Shown here: positions 45,701 through 55,601 of the stretch, in pieces
Position numbering within the stretch: the first letter of the stretch is position 1
Layout of the letters: each line of letters opens with the position of its first letter
Source: Lamellibrachia columna
Taxonomy: Eukaryota > Annelida > Polychaeta > Sabellida > Siboglinidae
DNA length: 64,000 nt
Assembly (NCBI GenBank): GCA_963662155.1
Contig: OY759266.1
Coordinates: forward strand, 3,574,526-3,638,525
Direction: 5' to 3'
Program-made: the position numbers and the translations under genes
Notes under the pieces: model-generated
What the model saw: only the letters and a program-made list of their open reading frames with translations
Database searches by the model: none
What the model was told of the DNA's origin: nothing

Positions 45701-48700
45701 TCGTGTGCGGTGCACTATGGACCTGTACGTCCTCACTGATTCGCACCTTCTTTACATCCCCTGCCTCTGCCCTGCTCGACTTCCTCTTCAAACCTCCCGT
45801 CTCCGGCAGCAGCTCCCGGCTGACCTTATTGTCCCCACCTGCTAATGTTACTTCAATCGCTTGCTTCTCTTTCACTTCTGTCACTTCCTCTTTCACTTCT
45901 ATTGTTTTCTCTTTCACTTCAGTCACTTTCTCTTTTGCTTCTATCGCTTTCTCTTTTCGTTTACTAGAACTAATATCGTCAACGTCAGCATGTTCTGGTT
46001 CTGCTGACTCTTTCTCGTCGTGTTTGTTGTTTCTATCACCAGATGGAGGCATTTTCTTCGCAGTGACCTCTACTTCCTCTGCACTATTCTCGCTGCATCT
46101 GCGGCTCCGTTTGCAAGGTCTTGATGTACAACTGACCTCACAGACCAAGTCAGGACCAATGCTGCTCGAGTCGCTACTTGTTCTCTTGCGTTGCTTCTTC
46201 TTGCCACTAGGTGTCACTTCAGTCTCACCCGATGTCTGCCTTAAGAAGCCATCTTTGAAAGAGACACAAATGTTATGTACTACGAAGCCATTAGCCTATC
46301 ATGTAAAAAAGTATAATCTATGTTTAATCTAAGGCCTGTCTGTCAGATATGTCAATTCTGTTTTTGAACATACTGACATTGCTGGCTAATTTATTCCATT
46401 CATACACCATCTTCAATGAGAATGAGTCTCATATCCAATCTAAAGTGTTATTTTATTAATGCTATTTCTTCTTACTTTTGTCAATATCTTCATAACCATT
46501 CAATATTAAAGAAACATCTATTTAGTCTCCTCTTAATTTCCTGTACAGGATACGAACCGTTGCGTTTTGCTTCAATCTGTCTCTGCAGTAGCTTCATCTG
46601 TTTGTTGGCTCGCGGGAAGCGGCCAGGTCTACACGAACTGATTGCTTCGTTGTTGTACGCCTGGAAAACACCTCACAGCTCGGCAAATACATCCTCAAAT
46701 CACAAGACAACAGTCGTTACCCGGAATATCATGTACGCTAGACGACGGGCGGGTACAAACGCAATGCATCATGAGATCAATTGTTGACGGAATTAGAGAG
46801 TCGGAAAGAATTACTGTTTCATCAAAGAATACATCGTACCAACAATAACGCTTACTGATATTAAACAGAAATTACAACACTAGCCTTGGAAGGCAAAAAT
46901 CAGCTAATCTGACATTTTAATAACTTCGAACATGATTGAGAATGTGTTAGCATCAACACAAGGGAAAAGATTACGAATTATGTGTTGTACTTCCGTTGTC
47001 AATCTCACACGATTTCACATTTATATTAGTATTATATTTTGCACCAGAGGCGCCACGGGTTATACCAGGTAGTTTCTGTTGATAACAATTCATTGTAGCT
47101 GTTAAATACTTGTCCTGTATCAAAGTATTCACTAATTGTGAATTATTTCTACTGTTCTCTTTAGACAGATTTTGACTAATCATCGTGACAAACAGCTGTA
47201 TGTTTTAATGCAAGTATGTTTCTATTTTTTTATTAGTATTATATGTATATAGATATGTAAACATGCATTGTGAAAAAAAGTTAGGTTCTAGACAGTTTCA
47301 GTTAATATGTGCCAAATTATCTATACTATTATAGAAAGCCCGAGAGCAAGTGAAAGGACTTGACCGCCTGTGAGGCAACATGATGTGATGTGTCAGTGGC
47401 ACGAGGCTAGAGACTAGGAGTGGTTGCCCGAGCGTGTATACATAAATTATTGCTGTATTAACCATGGAATGCCTGGGTGTGTTATATCGTATTATGCTGT
47501 TCGGCTTGGTACTAATTTGTTTCAACATAGGTAAAACCCAGGCCCTGGGATGTCCCATTTCTACCACATTATCAAGTGACAAACCTCACAGGCTTTCGCA
47601 GCGCTGTCCACTGTCTCAAACTCAACGAATGCAAACCCTTTCATGTCTCCTGTTGACCGGTATCTGGGCAGACTGATGTAGGACATGTTGCCGAAGGAAC
47701 TGAACGTACGGCGCACCCAGTCATGGTCGGCTTTTGTAGGAATGTATTCCTACAATCAACAGAAACAATCGGTGCCATGAACAGTGAGCAGTATTATATT
47801 CACTGTTTAAACAATTACCTAAGTAATATCATATATCCTGCTTTCCAGGGTGTTCTTGTCATAATTTCTGTGACAGCACTTGTTTTGGCGCTTCCTTGTG
47901 ACCAGGTCCTGGGTTTGAACACTAGACCGACCTAGCTATAGCCGACCCAGCTATAATAATATATAATTCGGTAGAACTTAATAACACAAAATGTGTGTAT
48001 GTGTACTGGCCTGGGAAACTTCTGGTTTTTACATGCTGGTCTGTTTAAATCTTCGACAGTGATTTTGAGTGTTGTAAATTACTAAACAAAGTGTTGATTT
48101 TCATTGTTATAGCACAATAGCTGATACCATTCACACCGCGCAGGATGGCAACAATGTTGATGGGTTCTCAGATAATTCAGATGTTATTTTAAATAGTAAT
48201 CAGGCAGTTTTTTAACCAATCAACCGGCACAAGTTGATGACAACTGGATGCAACTTTGGCTAGTAGAGGATTCAGAAACTGACTATATTTTGAGGGTTTC
48301 CACGGAGGATGGGTTTTTGACAATTTCGTGCAGAGACGCTCTCGAATGTGGTATGGATGGCGGTCCAAGAATAACTATTTTCTAGTTGTGTTTTGTTACC
48401 CGAAAAAACAAAAGGTTAAAATAAATGTTATACACATGTGCTTGTGGTCACTAGTATAACACGTATTCATGTTGAAAAATGCAGTTAGCTGGCATTCTTT
48501 TAACCCTAGAGTGACCACAGGGCCGCATTTAGCCCATGCAATCAGTACAAAACGGGTTCTGGCCGATTTTGGTATCATTCGTTTCCATCACTCACACGGG
48601 AACAAATGGTATCATTGGAAAGACGAATCTCTCTTTTACTCTCACTTACAAAACATGTCACATAGTTGGTGCCCATATTTGGCTGCTTTTACTGCGCTCC

Positions 48701-51700
48701 ACAGAATAAATTTACGTTTTCATTCAAAGTATCTAAATATTTAACCCGTTACATCTTTGGAAAGCTCAATGATTGGCCTATTCGAATACATGTGAATGAG
48801 CGAGCTGGCTATATGCAGCGAATGAGCATCGTCGTAACAAACATGTGTTGTCTGGACCGACTTGGCTTTTTATTTACTAATCCACCATTTTGTTTTTTCA
48901 CTTCGTTCTGTCAGTTCTGCCAGATTATTTCAAGTTTCCATGTCAATATTTCAGCAAACTGCATGACAGCATTACTGAATCATGTCTAGTTCAGACAGTT
49001 AGAACGATGTTGCGGGCTTTTTGGGGTAAATATCACCAAGCTGCCATTGTGGTTTCCGTTGGCTTCAACAGCCCGCACTGCCACGGAAAACGACACAAGA
49101 CCGATGGGCCCATCTAAATCGGCAGAGTCCAGTGTTGGAAAAAATCATAAAAATATAAGTTCTCAATATATTCGATTCATTTTTGTTTTATTTTGTAGCT
49201 GATATGTCCATTCGGTAATTATCTGTTGGCAGGGTGAACATTTTTATTTTTGCTTTCTTTTTTTTAATGAAATTCAAATAGTAATATCCCCATGATAATA
49301 TTATGTGCTGTAGTTGCTATCACGTTATTATAATGAAGTCTTTTTAGCAACAAAATGGTACCTCAATAAAATTTGTGCGATAATTATTAGCAATGTTATG
49401 ATTTTTTAAAAGCACCCTTATGAATAACTCCGATTTGTGTACACCGTTGAAATTTATCATTGGTCACTCCTAGGTTAAAACTGATATTTGTCAAAAGTGA
49501 AGAATTGTTTTTGGACTTTTTGTGATTTTTGGTCATTACCTCATATGATAAAAAATACCATAACTTGGTAATGGATAATATTTTGGATGGACTTCTGGGA
49601 TAAAAAATTGAACGGAGCATAAGTGTAACCCTGTTGTGCGACAAATCTGTTACTGCAGTCAGACAAAATACTTGAAATTTCTTTCATACATCTTGTATGA
49701 GCTAAGATCACAAATCTGCCTTCTGAGTAGCGCAAACAAGATTAAATCTAGGAATAGAATGTAGCATACATACAACATATACTGTTCTGCTATCAATGTC
49801 CTTAGGCTCTTCAATTGGTTTTATCCGCCGCACATTCTTTCCATCACTGCTAACCTGAAGATAAATAAATACATCAAATTATATCCCTGACGTCATACAT
49901 ATTATGTTCTATAAAGCTATTCCTGAGATAGGTTAAGGGTTGAAAATAATCATGAATTAAAAAAAAAAATCAATTTAAATTTTTTTTAAATCGGATTTAT
50001 TTTTTTAAATCTGGAATATAGACATTTATATAGATGTTTATATTTATAAACTCTTTCAAACATGTTCTATTCAAATCGATTTGGGTACTTGTCTTAACAG
50101 AGGGTACATGATTTTTGCTTCTATAAAGACATTAGACAATGTCCACAAGGCCTCACCCCCTGTAGTTGCATAATCTGTCTTGGAAAGGAAAGCATGCTGT
50201 GTGTCTGTGGCTGTAGCAGTGCTAATTATTGTTTGCTGAGAGGGTGGGTTAGCACCTGTCCAGGGCTCTGTGTATTCTATGGGTATCTAACCAGACTGCA
50301 AACTGGTATAGTATTAAACAATTGTCACCAAGACTGTCAACACACTGAATTGGTAACAAATAGCACAAGCTCTAAGTGGACTTTAACTCAGGGCTTCTGA
50401 CTTGAAAAGATACTTCCTCTTGAAGACAAGTTTGTGTGGCTTCACTACATTCAGAAAGGGAATAGCTTAAACATACACAATGCCATGAAATATTTGACTA
50501 TCAGGCTATCTGGTGACGATACAACTACACAAGGGTGTGCACATTGTGCTTTTGTATTAAAAAAAAACATACAAAACTTTGTTGATCTCGATGCTTGTAA
50601 ACAATTATTTGTGCTAAATTCATACAAATCAGCGATTAAAAAAATTGGAAATAAAAAAATCATAAATCAATAATTTTTTTTGGAGTGATTTAAATCATAA
50701 TTTAAATGAAACAACCCTGGATAGGTGGAGAAAGTGGCAACAGATAGTAAAATACTTTGTAATTTCACAAATAAATATAAGACGAACAATATCTTACCAG
50801 AATATACATAAATTTTTAGATTTTTACTTCCATACTTGTTAACAGAAAGTGTAAATAACAATGCACCAATTCAAACGGTCCAATAAAAATATGTGTTGGT
50901 CACTAACTCACTATTGTATGACTGCTTGGTCAAATAATGTCAATATTTTTCCTTTTGGAACAAAAATATAGATGAAATACATCCTACAAAATGTCAGTTC
51001 ATACATCATAAGATAATATATATATATATGATAAATGAAACGTAGACTGTTTGTGGGCCAACAATTTTTTGAAACATATTCAGCAACCGATTAGTTATTG
51101 GGCTTGACCCACTGGTCACAAAAGGTTAACATTTTGTCATTAGCACTTACAACTGTACAAGTAAATCATTTCTTTTTTACCAACTAGCTTTAGCTTCTGA
51201 AGTACTAAGAGAGATTATTTTACAAGGCTGAAAAAATGGACTCTACTTCATGTCACTGAGGGCTAAACACGAGGGTTTCTGGTTCAATGTTTTGCACACA
51301 GGAGACAGTGGAACTTGCCTCTAGCAGGGCTGACGTGGACAGAGCTTTGGCTACTAGATCCATGTCGGTCGTCAGTTGGCGAAGACGGTTGAATTTGGCA
51401 AATATCTCCAGGTCAATATCTGAAATGGAAGAATTGTTTTCCAAACCACATTATGTTTCTGCCATCAGCTTTACATCAGTGCACGCTGCTTTGCGTCAAA
51501 ACTCCCTCGCCAATTCATTTAGCACATCACAAAATAGGTTTGTTGATTATTAAATCTGTAGTGTTTGAATAGGTTAATTTTTTCCTAAATGAGTGTGAAA
51601 CGAAATGAAAAAACTGGAATGAGGAAGGATCTTCAATGTCCAAGTAGAGAGGGTTGTGTTTAAATCCTGTCTATCTGCCAATGAAATGTGATAATCGTAA

Positions 51701-53425
51701 ACATAAATGCTAGATTCAGTAAACGTCTATTGGCCCCAGCTGATATATTGTTTTGAAAAGAAATATCAGAATTTGCACAAACATGACAGGACCAGTATAA
51801 AATACCTCAAAACTAACAACCTGCTAAATCATCAAGAGAAAACTCACATCCATCTGTAGACGTATTTATCTTCTGCTTGATAAACCTATCTTTGTGCAGA
51901 TTAGAATCACTGAAGTAGAACTCCATCTGCAACAGAACATGACTAGGTTACAAAGACTAGGTAACACATAGACTAGGTTATATGTAGACACCTTCAGATC
52001 GTGTATATAGATTTTAATATAGTTTTTAGCCTAAAAACACCCATTGTTGCCCCAATAGCGGTGCAATGTCTTTTAATTGGCCCTGACCAGAACTACCAAT
52101 GGACACAGACACCGCAGGACTTACGACGCTCCTAAGGAGCCCAGTCCTTCACAGGAAGAAGAAGACTGTGTTACATATATACTGCGTTATATCGAGACTA
52201 GGTTACATACAATGGTTGGTATTTGTGATACTAAAATGCACCAGACGTCAGATAAACACCATAATGAAGTAAATAAACTGTACCTACTCAACATTGTTTA
52301 TAATACATATATTAGACCACATCTAGAATATTGCATACAAGCATGGTGACCTTATTATGCTAAAGATTAGGGCAACTAAACTGGTTATAGGATTTTTCAT
52401 ATGAGGAAAGATAAAACGACTAAAACTACAGACTAAACAATGCAGATTACAAGATTTAATTGAGACTTCTAAGTTGTTAACTGGGAAGGAGAACATAAAC
52501 CCAGATCAGTTTTTAACATAATCTAAATAACCTCAGAGGCCATAGTAAAAGATTAAACAAACATCAATATGAAGCTATGTAGACAGTGATTTTTCAGTCA
52601 GAGTTGTAGATATTTGGAATTCATTGCCCGACAATATTATATTTGCAATCTCTACGAACAAAAAAAAATAGAATCAATAAAGACTGGTGTAAGATATGGG
52701 TGAATTATAAAAGGCTAATCAGTAGCCTTGCAAGTGCCCATCAGGCCTTGGGTTATTACATTATTATTACAATGCAATGTAATAGATTACTATTACTTAG
52801 TTTCCTTTCTATTACTATTACATGCTGAAGGCAATGTAATATATTACTATTACATTTCAAGCTATTACTATTACATTTTCCATTCGAACTATTTTCTTTC
52901 AATTAAACATTTTACATACTTAATCACTTACATAGATTCAAATTAACTTATGGGTGTACTGTCAATAGTAAGTGCACATTTTATGAAAAACTAACAAATA
53001 CTTAGATGACAGTTTATACTTTATTTGGAGGCAAAGCAACTGTTTACTTTAGTGTCAATTAATCGTTGTAAAAATTTTTTTTTTTATAATGAAATTGAAT
53101 TTTGGTGTGATTGAAATGTTCAATTGTAATAACAAAGTAATAGCTCAATTACTATTACTTTGCTTTCTATTACAATTACTATTACATTGCATTCTGTTCC
53201 ATCTATTACTATTACTTGAACAATTGTAATCGTTACTATTACTGTTACCCCAGGCCTGGTGCTCATTACTTGTAAGTGTACTGGTAACCTTGCTGTGTAC
53301 TTTAGAATTGTCTCCTACTTTACCTGATCTCTAATTTGACTACACAGCCTCTTCAGTCGCTTCCTCTTTGCCTTCCTTTCAACATGAGCGTCCTCCACAC
53401 CAGCAATCTTGATTGGCTCCTCCAT
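39739..53425 (-). CDS. LARP7: La-related protein 7 (complete, 12 coding exons)
   Basis: Exons on the minus strand: 53,425-53,324; 51,926-51,848; 51,419-51,319; 49,854-49,774; 47,749-47,585; 46,660-46,558; 46,252-45,628; 44,495-44,404; 41,912-41,782; 41,350-41,206; 40,663-40,569; 39,819-39,739. All phases match and the sum is 1,800 nt (599 residues; human about 582). La motif at residues 28-98 (FYFSDSNLHKDRFIKQKI, FAKFNRLRQLTTD); RRM1 at about 117-180 (RTVYV, GDMKGFAFVEF); Lys/Glu-rich linker to about 420; C-terminal xRRM (EYVPGVILKVTS, VAYIDLEDGNTEGHIR, ENYWNKL), then a basic stretch and FFGDDDDD. LARP7 binds the 3' end of 7SK RNA and holds it in the 7SK snRNP that inhibits P-TEFb; it also acts in U6 modification. 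One donor is GC (51,318). Introns carry arrays, LINE tails and DNA transposons. Confidence 0.93.
39890..40325 (+). repeat. 31-bp minisatellite in the last LARP7 intron
   Basis: About 13 copies of GAACAGAAGGCCAATTCCAA TTCCTGAATTT type. The left half is diverged (ACACAAAGCC and similar), while the five right-most copies are nearly identical. Confidence 0.93.
40700..40990. other. Intronic sequence, unrecognised, with short AAT tract
   Basis: Minus-strand open frames are short. (AAT)n occurs at 40,714-40,729. It may be a LINE tail, but I cannot show it. Confidence 0.3.
41355..41420 (-). mobile_element. L2-like LINE 3' tail next to LARP7 exon 10
   Basis: Read on the minus strand: ATAAAGCGCTTTGAGCGGCC and TTGTGCTATATAAGAACTTG. 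It resembles the GGTGCTATATAAATG tail of the LINE at 23,840-23,885. It ends about 20 bp before the acceptor at 41,351. Confidence 0.5.
41420..41642 (+). repeat. 32-bp minisatellite in LARP7 intron 9
   Basis: About seven copies of CCTGGCAGACCTGTTCCTTT ACACTTCACCCC, several shortened. Confidence 0.9.
42055..42490 (+). repeat. 42-bp minisatellite in LARP7 intron 8
   Basis: About ten copies of GTGCTGCCATCAAGTAGATA GTAGGTGAGGTAAAAGTGTT TT. Four copies have the variant TGTTGTCATGAAG..GTGCTTGAGG. 42 is a multiple of three, so the minus strand shows a false 167-codon frame. Confidence 0.95.
42668..43912 (+). repeat. 59-bp minisatellite in LARP7 intron 8
   Basis: 21 copies of ATAACTACAAATACTTCCCA ATCAACCATGGGTACAAATA TTTTTTCAATCAGCCAGCC. 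Copies 1-8 have ACAACTACTTTTT and copies 9-21 ACAAATATTTTTT. Copy 9 still has CAGCC and later ones CAACC. The right-hand copies are practically identical. Confidence 0.96.
44035..44290 (-). mobile_element. LINE C-terminal fragment in LARP7 intron 8
   Basis: The minus strand reads LELELLSVAAPTLWNSLPVS, IKSIGNIATFRRQLKTKVPQ, ending YYWNC-stop. This is the typical C-terminal end of a CR1/L2-like ORF2. Confidence 0.7.
45628..46252 (-). CDS. LARP7: LARP7 exon 7: charged linker with heptad repeats
   Basis: A 625-nt exon after TTTCAAAG. It codes a serine- and lysine-rich linker with GKKKQRKRTSSDSS and PCKRSRRCSE basic blocks, then four near copies of a seven-residue unit (KVTEVKE, KTIEVKE, EVTEVKE, KQAIEV). 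These are visible as a 21-bp CTTTCACTTC-type repeat at about 45,860-45,950. It ends ELPELRVIPK at CAAA|GTGAGT. Such linkers in LARP7 are poorly conserved and disordered. Confidence 0.88.
46300..46495 (-). mobile_element. CR1-like LINE 3' fragment before LARP7 exon 7
   Basis: The minus strand gives FRLDMR and VYEWNKLASNVSMFKNRIDI followed by a tail. It is related to the KYSFSEST region of the LINE at 28.9-30.9 kb. It ends about 50-80 bp before the acceptor at 46,253. Confidence 0.55.
48500..49478. mobile_element. Non-autonomous piggyBac-like element
   Basis: The left end at TTAA 48,500 reads TTAACCCTAGAGTGACCA. The right end at TTAA 49,475-49,478, complemented, reads TTAACCTAGGAGTGACCA. TTAA target duplication and CCCTAG ends are hallmarks of piggyBac. 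979 bp and no transposase. It lies in LARP7 intron 4. Confidence 0.75.
49774..53425 (-). CDS. LARP7: LARP7 exons 1-4: N-terminus, La motif, winged-helix edge
   Basis: Exon 1 starts MEEPIKIAGVEDAHVERKAK and ends IRDQ at GATCAG|GTAAAG. Exon 2 (MEFYFSDSNLHKDRF) follows TTGCAG and ends in phase 1. Exon 3 supplies YIDLEIFAKFNRLRQLTTDM and ends LLE at a GC donor. Exon 4 reads VSSDGKNVRRIKPIEEPKDI and ends VYV at GTT|GTATGT. The Gln, Tyr, Asp and Phe positions that pocket the 3'-terminal U of RNA in La motifs are present by inspection (DQ, YF, KDRF). The ATG at 53,425 fits the family N-terminus. A possible acceptor (GGTTGTAG) lies just upstream, so a 5' UTR intron is possible. Confidence 0.9.
49935..50719. 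mobile_element. Non-autonomous hAT-like element with 8-bp target duplication
   Basis: Left end AAGGGTTGAAAATAATC, right end complement CAGGGTTGTTTCATTTAAA. Flanking 8-mers are GATAGGTT (49,927-49,934) and GATAGGTG (50,720-50,727). CAGGGTTG ends and 8-bp duplications are typical of hAT. The interior has AT-rich inverted AAATCAATTTAAATTT-type sequence at both ends and a broken frame with a DKFVWLHYIQKG stretch. It lies in LARP7 intron 3. Confidence 0.7.
51313..51318 (-). other. Non-canonical GC 5' splice site (GAG|GCAAGT)
   Basis: Exon 3 of LARP7 can end in frame only at 51,319. The intron then begins GCAAGT, the known consensus of GC-AG introns. Exon 4 is preceded by a normal CTTCAG. No GT in the vicinity gives a matching phase and sequence. 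Confidence 0.7.
52180..52700 (+). mobile_element. CR1-like LINE fragment in LARP7 intron 1
   Basis: The plus strand reads LYLLNIVYNTYIRPHLEYCI QAW, then ATKLVIGF, LKLQTKQCRLQDLIETSKLL, TGKENINPDQFL and, further on, VVDIWNSLPDNIIFAIST. The same sequence in opposite orientation occurs at 58,320-58,510. The frame is broken. Confidence 0.75.
52742..53258. mobile_element. hAT-type MITE rich in ATTACTATTAC motifs
   Basis: Left end CAGGCCTTGGGTTATTACA, right end complement CAGGCCTGGGGTAACAGTAA. Flanking 8-mers are GTGCCCAT (52,734-52,741) and GTGCTCAT (53,259-53,266). The interior is built largely of TATTACTATTACA-like steps at both ends in opposite sense. 517 bp, no coding capacity. It lies in LARP7 intron 1. 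Confidence 0.75.
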
Positions 53426-53458
53426 GGATAATCTACAACCGATATAAAAGTACAAAGT

Positions 53459-54354
53459 GTGCAAATGATGCAATGCTCCACATTCAGCCATGTGGCATGT
53501 CCAGTAGTCTACAAATGATGCAACGCTCCACATTCAGCCATGTGGCATGTCCAGTAGTCTACAAATGATGCAATGCTCCACATTCAGCCATGTGGCATGT
53601 CCAGTAGTCTACAAATGATGCAATGCTCCACATTCAGCCATGTGGCATGTCCAGTAGTCTACAAATGATGCAACGCTCCACATTCAGCTATGTGGCATGT
53701 CCAGTAGTCTACAAATGATGCAACGCTCCACATTCAGCTATGTGGCATGTCCAGTAGTCTACAAATGATGCAACGCTCCACATTCAGCCATGTCCAGTAG
53801 TCTACAAATGATGCAACGCTCCACATTCAGCCATGTGGCATGTCCAGTAGTCTACAAATGATGCAACGCTCCACATTCAGCTATGTGGCATGTCCAGTAG
53901 TCTACAAATGATGCAATGCTCCACATTCAGCCATGTGGCATGTCCAGTAGTCTACAAATGATGCAATGCTCCACATTCAGCCATGTGGCATGTCCAGTAG
54001 TCTACAAATGACGCAACGCTCCACATTCAGCTATGTGGCATGTCCAGTAGTCTACAAATGATGCAACGCTCCACATTCAGCCATGTGGCATGTCCAGTAG
54101 TCTACAAATGATGCAATGCTCCACATTCAGCCATGTGGCATGTCCAGTAGTCTACAAATGATGCAACGCTCCACATTCAGCCATGTGGCATGTCCAGTAG
54201 TCTACAAATGATGCAATGCTCCACATTCAGCCATGTGGCATGTCCAGTAGTCTACAAATGATGCAACGCTCCACATTCAGCCATGTGGCATGTCCAGTAG
54301 TCTACAAATGATGCAATGCTCCACATTCAGCCATGTGGCATGTCCAGTAGTCTA
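53459..54354 (+). repeat. 50-bp minisatellite immediately upstream of LARP7
   Basis: 18 copies of ACAAATGATGCAATGCTCCA CATTCAGCCATGTGGCATGT CCAGTAGTCT. One copy lacks 7 bp (near 53,790), and variants are AACGCT and CAGCTATG. It starts about 35 bp upstream of the LARP7 ATG. On the LARP7 strand every unit holds three ATGs. Confidence 0.96.
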
Positions 54355-54423
54355 CTATTATTGGATGAGAAAGACACTGGGGTTGGATGAATAATGCTGA
54401 TCTCTGCTCTCGCGAGGGGTCCT

Positions 54424-55330
54424 GGATGGTTCGGCCCAGGACATGTTTGGCCCATGCCAATGAATGGTTCAGCCTAGTCATTTCGGCCCACGCAGACGGA
54501 TGGTTTGGCCCACTTCACTGAAAACCTAGTAGCGGAATTCTAAGAATAGTTGTTTTGGCCGACAGCCTGATTCGATAAAAAAATGAAGTTATTATTGCAT
54601 ACAAAAACATACGTACATGCTAATATAATATATAATTATTATAGAGCAATATCCATAAGTTAACGGATATGACATAATAAATTTAAGGTTATCAACCAAC
54701 CAGCTACTATCATCAAAGTTGGGAAATGTTTATAACTTGATTAGGCATCTGACAATTCTACGACTATTGAATATTTATATCATAATGATATTATTATTAC
54801 ATATATGTATATAACATATTTTAGAGAATATTAATTGACTTTTAAATTCAAAGTTATCAACTGAATGGCAAATATCGTCACTTTTTAAACTTGTTTTTGT
54901 ATGCATGTTTATACTTTAGTATATTTTGTATTATCTATGTATTAAAATGCTTTTATAGATTATGGGAATAAATTTGATGATTAAACCAACTGACTGCCTC
55001 ATGCAGTTTAAAAATTGCTTTTGCATCTTCATCTGTATATGTTTAATAAAAAACAATTTAATTCTTAACGCATCTGTATGTTTTTCAAGATTCGAAAACG
55101 CTAATAATTTAGCATATAATATTTCCCCGTTCCAACACGCAAGTCGCAAAACGTCAAGTCGAAAATAAAGAACGTAATAAGTCCTCTTCTGTCCACGGAG
55201 CACTCTGGCACTGGTTACATACACAGCTGATTCGGCCCATGCTAGCGAAAATATTTCACGGTTCACTAATTGCGAAAACAGTTCGTTCGGCCCATAACGG
55301 ATTCAGCCCATGGGCCGAACCAAAACATCC
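54424..55330. mobile_element. Probable MITE with iterated TTCGGCCCA motifs at both ends
   Basis: Left: GGATGGTTCGGCCCAGG (54,424), then TTTGGCCCATG, TTTCGGCCCACGC, GGTTTGGCCCAC within 85 bp. Right: ATTCGGCCCATGC (55,231), GTTCGGCCCATAA (55,283), ATTCAGCCCATGG and, inverted, TGGGCCGAACCAAAACATCC. Outermost copies face each other. The interior is AT-rich without genes. The family is not recognised. Confidence 0.55.
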
Positions 55331-55601
55331 GACACCCCTCATGAGAAGGGTATGAGGCTACAATCAATCAGAGACCTTCAGGCTTCACCTTGCAATGTTT
55401 CCGAAGATGGGGGCAAGCTTAGACCCTTGGCCTTGCCTTGGTCACCAATTAGTTTGAAATGTTATCATGTTGTGGCACAACAGGTTATTAAAAAAAAGAT
55501 ATTATCGCATAGCTGAGCGTGAAGGGGAGCTATGGCCTATGGTATTGCTCAATGGCAATGCCCCCCCCAATATGCCACTGTCACCGATACTGTGCCAATA
55601 T

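Noticed and set aside
47298..47582. 94-codon minus frame beside LARP7 exon 5
   Set aside because: It is read-through past the donor GAG|GTTTGT into the intron.
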